Below are positions 1-5,065 of a DNA stretch of 7,458 nucleotides, piece by piece. The translations under genes and the position numbers were made by a program. Numbering within the stretch: the first letter of the stretch is position 1; each line of letters opens with the position of its first letter. Under the pieces are notes generated by a model. The model was not told where the DNA came from. It searched no databases and saw nothing but the letters and a program-made list of their open reading frames with translations. Origin of the DNA: Syntrophaceae bacterium (GTDB taxonomy: Bacteria; Desulfobacterota; Desulfomonilia; Desulfomonilales; Desulfomonilaceae); contig JACWAG010000494.1 in assembly GCA_014874425.1 (NCBI GenBank), positions 1 to 7,458 on the forward strand, in the 5' to 3' direction.

Positions 1-651
1 ACATTTCCTGTAAGTGAACTCGATTTCCTGAATTTCTTGATGAAGTACGGTTCACCACCATTGCCGCCCTACATAAGACAGGATCCTAGTCTGAACGTCG
101 ATGCCAAAAAGCGTTATCAAACTGTCTACGCAAGGGTTCCTGGCTCCATAGCAGCGCCAACGGCGGGCCTCCATTTCACGGATCAAACAATTATTGCCTT
201 GGAGAAGAGAGGAGTGAAGATACTCAGGATTACCTTGCATGTGGGCCCTGGCACATTTGTCCCCATAAGGCGAAAGGATATTAGGCTTCACAAAATGGAG
301 CCTGAATCATATTGCATACCTGATTCCGCCGCTGACTTCCTTGATGAATGTGTGCAGTCCCAGCGGCGAATCATCGCTGTGGGGTCGACTTGTCTTAGGG
401 CGCTGGAAGCGTCTTACAACCCGGATAAGGGCTTCACGAAAGGACTGCAGACTACAGACTTATTCGTCTCACCGGGTTACAAATTCAAAGTCGTAAAGGG
501 AATGGTAACCAATTTTCATCTTCCCGAATCCACACTCCTAACGTTGGTCTGCGCATTCGCGGGAATTGAAACTATATTAAATGCCTATAAGATGGCGATT
601 TTGAATAACTATCGGTTCTATAGCTATGGAGATTCGTGCTTTATTCTTTGA
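1..651 (+). CDS. queA: S-adenosylmethionine:tRNA ribosyltransferase-isomerase, C-terminal part (5' truncated)
   Basis: QueA transfers and isomerises the ribosyl group of S-adenosylmethionine onto 7-aminomethyl-7-deazaguanine in tRNA, giving epoxyqueuosine at the wobble position; it acts in the cytosol. The frame is open from base 1 and ends in TGA at 649-651, giving 216 visible codons. Family enzymes are about 340-360 residues, so roughly the first 130-150 residues lie outside the window. Recognisable family blocks, in order, are PLPPYI, AAPTAGLHF, TLHVGPGTF, an H-x-M-x-x-E-like stretch, IAVGSTCLRALE, TTDLFVSPGY, TNFHLPESTLL and the terminal YRFYSYGD. The C-terminus looks intact. A TTG at 37 and ATG at 40 lie inside the domain and are not starts. 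The next gene downstream is convergent, so queA ends its transcription unit here. Identification is secure. Confidence 0.96.
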   Translation, partial: TFPVSELDFLNFLMKYGSPPLPPYIRQDPSLNVDAKKRYQTVYARVPGSIAAPTAGLHFTDQTIIALEKRGVKILRITLHVGPGTFVPIRRKDIRLHKMEPESYCIPDSAADFLDECVQSQRRIIAVGSTCLRALEASYNPDKGFTKGLQTTDLFVSPGYKFKVVKGMVTNFHLPESTLLTLVCAFAGIETILNAYKMAILNNYRFYSYGDSCFIL

Positions 652-820
652 TATTATTATGGTTTTAGGCCCCAAAAAAAGGCGGGACCCCCTCCGGGGC
701 ATCGGGTAGGACGCTTGGTGAGATTCTACGGAAGGTATATTTGGTAGGACTGATGCAGGTGGGCAACTTCTAGTAAGATATGAATTATTTGTCAAGAGTT
801 TTTTATAAAAAATGGTCATG

Positions 821-838
821 TCATTGTTAAAACAATGA
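821..838. repeat. AT-rich perfect inverted repeat, 8-bp arms
   Basis: TCATTGTT and AACAATGA face each other across two bases. The repeat sits in the middle of the convergent gap, between an ATGTCAT at 818-824 and a second ATGTCAT at 844-850. It is short enough to be a protein-binding dyad or a weak hairpin. There is no T-run on either side that would make it a clear terminator. Confidence 0.4.
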
Positions 839-1091
839 ATAATATGTCATCAACTAAACAAATTGTAAGTTATCTTAGTAAAATCGTTTATGAATCAGAC
901 TGGTGAGGCCCTGGCGTGGATAAATTTAAGTGATGCGACAGCTTAGAATCAAAGTTGGCTTTAACGAGATGAAATATCATCCTGGTATTATTTAGTCTTA
1001 GGACCAACAAATTGACGAACGGACGCAAATGGATTTGATTAGGGAAGAACTCTTCCAAAAGATGATATTCTCCCACTTTTTGAGAAATTAG

Positions 1092-1138
1092 GCCGCGTCA
1101 CTGACTTAGGTAACGATTTCAACTATATGTGAAGCGGC
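1092..1138 (-). terminator. Possible stem-loop downstream of the acyl-CoA ligase subunit
   Basis: GCCGCGTCAC (1092-1101) and GTGAAGCGGC (1129-1138) form 10-nt arms with a single G-A mismatch around a 27-nt loop. It lies about 40 bp past the stop codon of the minus-strand gene, where a terminator would be expected. No T-run follows in the minus direction and the loop is long, so a 3'-end-stabilising or Rho-associated structure is as likely as intrinsic termination. Confidence 0.3.
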
Positions 1139-1178
1139 GCTAAAATATTGTAGGCAGGGACTGCTCAGCTAATGCGTT

Positions 1179-1850
1179 TTAATTTAGGACGATCAAGGCG
1201 TCTACAGCGACCGGTAAGTCATCCCGAATGATAAGAGGGTTTATATCAATCTCCTGAATCATTTCGTTCTCCAGACCCAACCGCCCGAGATTGATCAATA
1301 TTTGCTCCAAGCTGTCCAGGTTTACCGGAGGCATTCCCCTGAATGAACCCAGAAGATTATGGCCTTTTATTTCATGAATCATTTCGATGGCGTCATTTTT
1401 CTCCAATGGAGCGACACGAAAAGATACATCATCAAGCGCTTCCGTAAAGATCCCACCTAGGCCAAACATCACACAGGGTCCAAATTGTGGGTCACGTGTC
1501 ATTCCAACCATAAACTCTCTTTTACCCTTGGCCATCTTTTGAACCAGCGCAGCCCCCTCCCCGAGTTTTGCGATCTGATTCATAATTTGTCTGAATGCTT
1601 CGACAGCCTCCTCTTGCGTCTTTATATCCAATCTGATCAAGTCAAGGTCCGTTTTATGGGTAATGTCCGGCGCGCAAGCTTTGACTGCGACTGGAAACCC
1701 TAGATCCTCAACCGCGGATTTAAGTTCAGACTCATTCCGCACTAACATTTCTTCAACTACAGGTATGTCGTAACAGGACAGGACGAGCTTGGACTCGTGT
1801 TCCGAAAGGGTTTTTCTGCCCTGAGACAAAGCCATTTCTATTACATCCAT
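1179..1850 (-). CDS. ATP-grasp (beta-type) subunit of an ADP-forming acetate/acyl-CoA ligase
   Basis: At 223 residues this has the size and architecture of the stand-alone beta subunit of ADP-forming acetyl-CoA synthetase (ATP-grasp_5 type). That enzyme interconverts acyl-CoA, ADP and phosphate with free acid, CoA and ATP in the cytosol. Visible family blocks: the N-terminal helix with LSEHESKLVL (15-24); FPVAVKA (52-58), whose lysine is the expected nucleotide contact; HKTD (65-68); REFMVGMTRDPQFGP (111-125); FGLGGIFTEALDDVSFRVAP (129-148); and EIDINPLII (200-208), with Mg-binding D/N candidates. In the family the histidine of HK(S/T)(D/E) carries phosphate on a mobile loop; it is kept here as H65, but the usual GGV after it reads LDLI. 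No alpha (CoA-ligase) subunit is present in the window, so a partner must be encoded elsewhere or the protein has another role. The ATG start is supported by an AAAAGGAG site six bases upstream. Confidence 0.88.
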   Translation of the reverse strand: MDVIEMALSQGRKTLSEHESKLVLSCYDIPVVEEMLVRNESELKSAVEDLGFPVAVKACAPDITHKTDLDLIRLDIKTQEEAVEAFRQIMNQIAKLGEGAALVQKMAKGKREFMVGMTRDPQFGPCVMFGLGGIFTEALDDVSFRVAPLEKNDAIEMIHEIKGHNLLGSFRGMPPVNLDSLEQILINLGRLGLENEMIQEIDINPLIIRDDLPVAVDALIVLN

Positions 1851-1856
1851 TTGTCA

Positions 1857-1864
1857 CTCCTTTT
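1857..1864 (-). promoter_or_regulatory. Ribosome binding site of the ATP-grasp subunit
   Basis: On the minus strand AAAAGGAG lies six bases before the ATG at 1850-1848. The near-consensus match and ideal spacing fix the start codon. Confidence 0.85.
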
Positions 1865-1872
1865 CAGATTTC

Positions 1873-1901
1873 ACTATATTTTGATTTAGATAATGATTCA
1901 A
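1873..1901 (-). promoter_or_regulatory. Sigma70-type promoter for the ATP-grasp subunit
   Basis: On the minus strand TTGAAT (-35, 1901-1896) and TATAGT (-10, 1878-1873) are separated by exactly 17 bases. They match consensus at 4/6 and 5/6 positions. Transcription would begin near 1866, leaving a very short leader that starts just before the ribosome binding site. A dyad, TTCAA-N5-TTGAA (1897-1911), overlaps the -35 element and could be an operator. Confidence 0.6.
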
Positions 1902-1996
1902 CTATATTGAACCCTGTAAAAAAGTTCTTGATTCCTATCAATTAAACGTTTAGAGGTAAGAATAAGGAACAGCGAAAAGGGGAGTGAATTTATCAA

Positions 1997-2014
1997 AATT
2001 CCTTGTAATTCCTT
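1997..2014. repeat. Tandem AATTCCTT direct repeat with 10-bp period
   Basis: AATTCCTT occurs at 1997-2004 and again at 2007-2014, one helical turn apart. This spacing is typical of binding sites for dimeric response regulators, but two 8-mers in AT-rich DNA can arise by chance. Confidence 0.3.
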
Positions 2015-2221
2015 AAATCGGCGTTTAGAATCAGATTCGTTCTTGAACCCTTGAAAAACAATTATCCCTGGCATAACTGAAATTGACTGGGAGGCGTGTT
2101 TACAATACTTGAGAAACGCGTTCGGTCGTCGTAATAAATGTGGCGGCTTTAAATGGGATTAACTTTGAAATCCTGTTTGAATCGCTTTTGTGATATGCAG
2201 AGAATTAGCTGTATTTCAAAA

Positions 2222-2233
2222 AACGGAACCGTT
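2222..2233. repeat. AACGG-AA-CCGTT inverted repeat upstream of the 246-residue gene
   Basis: Five-base arms sit around AA, about 60 bp before the start codon, where an operator could lie. Nine bases of it (GGAACCGTT, 2225-2233) recur in inverted orientation as AACGGTTCC at 3038-3046, just past the end of the same gene. Confidence 0.3.
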
Positions 2234-2265
2234 AACATTCAGAATTTATTTTGTTGAAACATGTA

Positions 2266-2289
2266 ACGCCGCGTAGGCGTGAGGAGAGG
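2266..2289 (+). promoter_or_regulatory. Small hairpin directly followed by the ribosome binding site
   Basis: ACGCC (2266-2270) and GGCGT (2276-2280) form a 5-bp stem with a 5-nt loop. The purine-rich site GAGGAGAGG begins at the next base (2281) and lies at good distance from the ATG at 2293. This site selects ATG 2293 over the upstream in-frame TTG codons at 2251 and 2254, which have no ribosome binding site. Confidence 0.55.
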
Positions 2290-2292
2290 AAC

Positions 2293-3033
2293 ATGCCCAA
2301 AAAACCTCCCAGACGGGATCCAATAATAGTTTATAAAAGAGAGGAAAAGGGACTTAAGCCTTTTTTACAGGGAGCCAGAGGCCTTAGATTCGGACCGACT
2401 CCTCAGAAACCCAAAAAATTTAAAGAGCCCAAAGTGGTCGTCCCTGAAAAGGTCCGTCAAAATCTAGCCAACCTTGAGGAGATCAATAACTTTCCATCTC
2501 CTGAAAGGGAAATTGCCAAAGCCTGCTATTATATGTGTTTTCTAGTCCATGAAACCAAAACGACTACAGATCTTTTCCCGCTAAAACACAATGTGCTTGA
2601 AAAGATTTTTAAGAGCGGGCACGGTTGTCTGACTATAAACTATGTGCGTCGCGGAGACAGAGAAGTCTACACACTGTCCCCTGAGGCGAAAAAGAAGTGG
2701 GAGAACGAAACTAATTCCAACAAACATCACATCAGGATGTATCTGACGCAAAAATGTAAGATTGACTACGAGGAAGGATACTTCGATCTTTACCACTTCC
2801 ACATTGTTATGGAACCTTTCAGATTTACCTTTTATCTTCCAATTCATCAGGCGCCCTGGATTGACAAGAGGCGAATTTCGAAAAGAAAGTTTCATTATCC
2901 TCAAACAGTTGAATATGGCTTGGTGCGCGGCAAAGTGATAACGACTTCCCGTAAGGCCACCATGGTTCCAATCGAAGAGATACGCGCTGAATTCCAGAAA
3001 CTTCTTGACGTCGAGATTACCAAGAAGAAATAG
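2293..3033 (+). CDS. Basic protein of unknown function, 246 residues
   Basis: I do not recognise this protein. The first 55 residues are rich in lysine, arginine and proline (it begins MPKKPPRRDP), look unstructured and would suit nucleic-acid or ribosome contact. Residues 68-135 read like a small globular helical domain (SPEREIAKACYYMCFLV, then KHNVLEKIFKSG), ending in a strand pair around INYVRRGDREVYTLS. This is compatible with, but does not prove, a winged-helix-like fold. Residues 150-215 are rich in aromatic residues and histidine (DLYHFHIVMEPFRFTFYLPI), like a beta sheet, followed by a short basic segment and a C-terminal helix ending KKK. No signal peptide or membrane segment is seen. 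The gene stands alone, with its own leader and stem-loops on both sides. The ATG was chosen for its strong ribosome binding site. That it is a real gene is well supported; its function is unknown. Confidence 0.8.
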   Translation: MPKKPPRRDPIIVYKREEKGLKPFLQGARGLRFGPTPQKPKKFKEPKVVVPEKVRQNLANLEEINNFPSPEREIAKACYYMCFLVHETKTTTDLFPLKHNVLEKIFKSGHGCLTINYVRRGDREVYTLSPEAKKKWENETNSNKHHIRMYLTQKCKIDYEEGYFDLYHFHIVMEPFRFTFYLPIHQAPWIDKRRISKRKFHYPQTVEYGLVRGKVITTSRKATMVPIEEIRAEFQKLLDVEITKKK

Positions 3034-3058
3034 CCGGAACGGTTCCAACAAGTTGTGA

Positions 3059-3096
3059 TCTGCTAAAATTCGGAGGTTTCACCTCTGAAAAGCAGA
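3059..3096 (+). terminator. Two-tier stem-loop after the 246-residue gene
   Basis: An outer 6-bp stem (TCTGCT 3059-3064, AGCAGA 3091-3096) encloses a 9-bp inner stem (TTCGGAGGT 3069-3077, ACCTCTGAA 3081-3089, one G-U pair) with a 3-nt loop. An A-rich internal loop joins the tiers. It lies 26 bp past the stop codon. No T-run follows, so it is not a textbook intrinsic terminator; it may protect the 3' end of the transcript. Confidence 0.45.
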
Positions 3097-3242
3097 AGTG
3101 TTAAACCTATATTGGTCTAAACTTGCCCCGTTGAATCATCATGCGCCGTTTCCCTGACCTGTTCCGTTCTGAATGCTGAAAAACCCGAAGATAGCATGCT
3201 GATTTTCACATGTTTGATAAGCCTTTTTGTTAAAGGAGGGCG

Positions 3243-3274
3243 GGGAGACCCCGGTGCGCGCATCGAGGTCTCTC
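3243..3274 (+). promoter_or_regulatory. Strong GC-rich stem-loop abutting a Shine-Dalgarno site
   Basis: GGGAGACC (3243-3250) pairs with GGTCTCTC (3267-3274; one G-U pair). Above a C-A mismatch, CGGTG (3252-3256) pairs with CATCG (3261-3265; one G-U pair), closed by a CGCG loop. The next bases, GGGAGGGG (3275-3282), are an excellent ribosome binding site for the ATG at 3287. The position suggests a structured leader that could affect ribosome access. A dispersed GC-rich extragenic repeat is an equally reasonable reading. Confidence 0.4.
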
Positions 3275-3286
3275 GGGAGGGGTAGA

Positions 3287-3421
3287 ATGCGGCTATTATT
3301 ACGGACAATATGTCTTCAAAATGGTTCCTATCTATGGACCAAGCGCGCAAATCGTTTTAATCGCGTCCAGCAATTTGCGGCTGTCTTAATAAATTTTATC
3401 GAGACGCGCCAATGTCTGTGA
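3287..3421 (+). CDS. Possible small protein, 44 residues (weakly supported)
   Basis: ATG at 3287 follows GGGAGGGG by four bases, one of the best ribosome binding sites in the window. It opens a frame of 44 codons ending in TGA at 3419-3421. The product starts MRLLLRTICL and is basic, with no motif or family I recognise and no clear membrane helix. It ends 41 bp before prmC and could be a leader gene of that unit. The frame stays open upstream to a TTG at 3227, which would extend it to 64 residues, but the ribosome binding site favours ATG. A purine-rich patch next to a chance frame would look the same, so confidence is low. Confidence 0.25.
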   Translation: MRLLLRTICLQNGSYLWTKRANRFNRVQQFAAVLINFIETRQCL

Positions 3422-3462
3422 CGTTATATTCCTTGAAGAAAGATGGGCATTAAAATAGAAGT

Positions 3463-4338
3463 ATGGGAGAAACAGTCAACAAGAAGGTGATTTGGACAGT
3501 TCGGGACGTTCTCAAATGGACCTCCGAATATCTCAGGACAAAAGGATGTGACTCTCCTCGATTAGATTCGGAATTATTGTTGACCCATGCACTTGGTGTC
3601 AATAGACTCCGGTTGTTCTTGGATTATGACCGCCCACTTAGCGACAAAGAGCGTAAGAAATATCGCGAACTCGTTCGAAGAAGAGCCTCCAGAGAACCGG
3701 TGGCTTTAATCACCGGTAAAAAGGAGTTCTGGTCTCTCGAAATAACGGTCAATCCGGGAGTTTTAATCCCTCGTCCGGAAACAGAAATTCTTGTTGAAGT
3801 AGTTCTTGATCAATGCAAAACTCTAACAGGTTGTTCGGTTCTAGAAATTGGTTGCGGGTCCGGCGCTGTCTTCTGCGCTATATCGAGTGAACGCCACGAC
3901 ATTGAGTTGTACGCGTGTGACATTTCTTTGTGCGCCCTTAGTTGCGCTTCCATCAACGCGTCAGTTAGCTCGAGCGTAAACCGTGTCTATATCTTCGCCT
4001 CCGACCTTCTCGAATCTGTTCGGTCAGGCCCTGTTTTCGACATAATCTTTTCCAATCCGCCTTACATCCCTTCCAGTCTTATAGACAACCTAGAGCCGGA
4101 AATCCGGGAATTCGAGCCCTATTGCGCACTCGACGGCGGCGTCGATGGTCTGGCAACCATAAGGCGGTTGATTTCTGCGTCGAGAAATTGTTTGAAACCA
4201 AAAGGCAATTTGATATTGGAAATCGGGGATCAACAATCTGAAGAAGTTGAACGCTTGTTGAAATTGAATGATTTCTCAGAAATCCGAACCTATACTGATC
4301 TCAGTGGTAAAATTCGTGTGTTAAAGGCGGTTCTGTAA
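3463..4338 (+). CDS. prmC: Peptide chain release factor N5-glutamine methyltransferase
   Basis: PrmC (HemK) methylates the glutamine of the GGQ motif in release factors RF1 and RF2, using S-adenosylmethionine, and so supports translation termination. The 291 residues match the usual length. The N-terminal helical domain shows SPRLDSELLL (31-40) and REPVALITG (77-85). It is followed by the family stretch KKEFWSLEITVNPGVLIPRPETE (positions 86-108), the SAM-binding loop LEIGCGSGAV (127-136) and the catalytic NPPYIP (198-203). C-terminal signatures include ALDGGVDGL (222-230) and the LILEIGDQQ block (250-258). An in-frame TAA at 3451 leaves ATG 3463 as the first usable start, though its ribosome binding site is poor; GTG 3487 is a less likely alternative. 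The stop codon directly abuts the start of the next gene. prfA is not adjacent. Confidence 0.95.
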   Translation: MGETVNKKVIWTVRDVLKWTSEYLRTKGCDSPRLDSELLLTHALGVNRLRLFLDYDRPLSDKERKKYRELVRRRASREPVALITGKKEFWSLEITVNPGVLIPRPETEILVEVVLDQCKTLTGCSVLEIGCGSGAVFCAISSERHDIELYACDISLCALSCASINASVSSSVNRVYIFASDLLESVRSGPVFDIIFSNPPYIPSSLIDNLEPEIREFEPYCALDGGVDGLATIRRLISASRNCLKPKGNLILEIGDQQSEEVERLLKLNDFSEIRTYTDLSGKIRVLKAVL

Positions 4339-4971
4339 TTGCGATTCATTTTAATTGGGTTTGGGAAATTTGGACGGCTGTCTTTTTATAGACTTAGATC
4401 TATGTTTGTGGATGCTGAGTTTATAATTGTGGACCCAAATATAGAACGAAGTTCGGTTATTTCTGACGCCAAAATCAGACCAATTCGCTCTGACGGCGTT
4501 AAATTCCTCCTAAATTATGATCAGTTGTCCGAAACCGATTTAATCGTTCCAGTGGCGCCGTTCAATATTGCAGGGGCCTATCTTTTGGCCTATTTCAGCG
4601 GGTCCGAATATTCAAGCTTACCCGTAGGACTGGCTGACCACTTTAAAAACCTTTGGTTAATTGACCATGCGACACTCTGTGTGAGCAACGCAAATTTCAT
4701 CTGTCCGGATGACTGCCCGGAAGGTGATACCTGCACAGTAACTGGCGAACGACGCATACCAATGTACGAGAAGATCGAGCGTTTACAATTTCCGGATTTT
4801 GAGATACGCGTCGTAAGAAGCTTTCAGTTGGCGCCGGGTGTTGGTGGGTACACCTTAGGCTATCTGGCATCAATTAGGGATTCCGTCGCTTTGGGCCAAA
4901 AATGCGTCATTGCAACTTCTTGTAAATGTCACGCCATCCTTTCCGCAATTAGAGTGGGGCTCAAGGATTGA
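4339..4971 (+). CDS. Rossmann-like protein with a cysteine cluster, function unknown
   Basis: The gene begins with TTG on the base after the prmC stop codon. AAAGGCGG at 4323-4330 provides a fair ribosome binding site, so the two are probably translationally coupled. The N-terminus MRFILIGFGKFGR has a glycine-rich G-x-G-x-x-G turn (7-12). It is followed by a second strand, FIIVDPN, with an acidic residue (D32) where NAD-binding folds keep one. The middle (68-85) contains another hydrophobic strand/helix pair. Residues 122-132 carry C-P-D-D-C-P-E-G-D-T-C (spacing CX3CX5C), followed by TVTGERR, and C189, C195 and C197 lie near the end (CX5CXC). These could bind an iron-sulfur cluster or zinc. 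SFQLAPGVGGY (161-171) looks like another conserved loop. There is no membrane segment. I recall similar unannotated proteins in sulfate-reducing bacteria but cannot name a family. A redox or nucleotide-dependent regulator is a guess. Confidence 0.82.
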   Translation: MRFILIGFGKFGRLSFYRLRSMFVDAEFIIVDPNIERSSVISDAKIRPIRSDGVKFLLNYDQLSETDLIVPVAPFNIAGAYLLAYFSGSEYSSLPVGLADHFKNLWLIDHATLCVSNANFICPDDCPEGDTCTVTGERRIPMYEKIERLQFPDFEIRVVRSFQLAPGVGGYTLGYLASIRDSVALGQKCVIATSCKCHAILSAIRVGLKD

Positions 4972-4997
4972 CCGTAAAATCAAGAGGCCGGGTTCCC

Positions 4998-5026
4998 TTG
5001 ACTATTCTATGACCAGCGTTTAGTTT
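4998..5026 (+). promoter_or_regulatory. Possible promoter before the TPR gene
   Basis: TTGACT (4998-5003, 5/6 to consensus) is followed after exactly 17 bases by TAGTTT (5021-5026, only 3/6). It lies 40 bp before the TPR start codon. The weak -10 element means the gene may equally be read through from prmC. Confidence 0.3.
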
Positions 5027-5065
5027 TGGGTTCAAACAAATTACTTTTCATTGGATGGTGACAAG

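Larger units (their letters stand above)
652..1178. other. Convergent intergenic region without a convincing gene
   Basis: This stretch lies between the ends of queA and the acyl-CoA ligase subunit. It starts with a GC-rich patch (669-707), where GCCCC at 669-673 can pair with GGGGC at 696-700 around an A7 run. After that it is AT-rich. Several short inverted repeats occur, including GGAAGA/TCTTCC at 1043-1056, and two are listed separately. The longest minus-strand frame (888-1076, GTG start, 62 codons) has no ribosome binding site and no recognisable motif. I saw no tRNA-like T-loop sequence on either strand. It probably holds terminators for both flanking genes, but none has the classical GC stem plus T-run. 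Confidence 0.5.
1851..2292. other. Divergent intergenic region
   Basis: About 440 bp separate two diverging genes. The left side holds the minus-strand promoter. Further right are a GAATTT/AAATTC inverted repeat (1986-2001), a tandem AATTCCTT repeat, two copies of TTGAACCCT (1907-1915, 2043-2051), two copies of GTTCTTGA (1924-1931, 2039-2046), and the inverted repeats described below. For the plus-strand gene I see only weak promoter candidates, such as TTGAGA-N17-TAATAA near 2110-2138. I found no coding region or structured RNA I could name. Confidence 0.5.
3034..3462. other. Intergenic region with two strong stem-loops and a possible small gene
   Basis: This gap of about 430 bp precedes prmC. 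It contains a stem-loop at 3059-3096, a CCTTT/AAAGG hairpin at 3222-3236, a GC-rich stem-loop at 3243-3274, and a short frame with an excellent ribosome binding site at 3275-3421. The GC-rich block at 3235-3282 stands out from AT-rich surroundings. A TATATT at 3425-3430 could be a -10 element for prmC but has no good -35 partner. prfA, the usual neighbour of prmC in many bacteria, is not here, and I saw no remnant of it. Confidence 0.5.

Noticed and set aside
669..700. Classical intrinsic terminator for queA
   Set aside because: The possible stem is only five base pairs with a 22-nt loop, and the homopolymer run lies inside the loop rather than after the stem.
790..795. Minus-strand TTGACA as a promoter in the convergent gap
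   Set aside because: No acceptable -10 hexamer at 16-18 bases, and it would only read toward the end of queA.
577..819. Minus-strand frame of 80 codons over the queA end
   Set aside because: It overlaps the conserved queA C-terminus antisense, has no ribosome binding site and no family resemblance.
888..1076. Minus-strand frame of 62 codons starting with GTG
   Set aside because: No ribosome binding site, no recognisable motif and an ordinary length for a chance frame in an AT-rich gap.
1986..2018. GTG mini-frame after AAGGGGA as a leader peptide
   Set aside because: The purine run is directly adjacent to the GTG, too close for initiation, and no gene follows at a suitable distance.
2581..3051. 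Minus-strand frame of 156 codons
   Set aside because: It lies wholly antisense to the 246-residue gene, which has a strong start signal; the antisense product shows no domain.
3117..3350. Minus-strand frame of 77 codons in the gap before prmC
   Set aside because: No ribosome binding site, low-complexity composition across the GC-rich stem, and no family resemblance.
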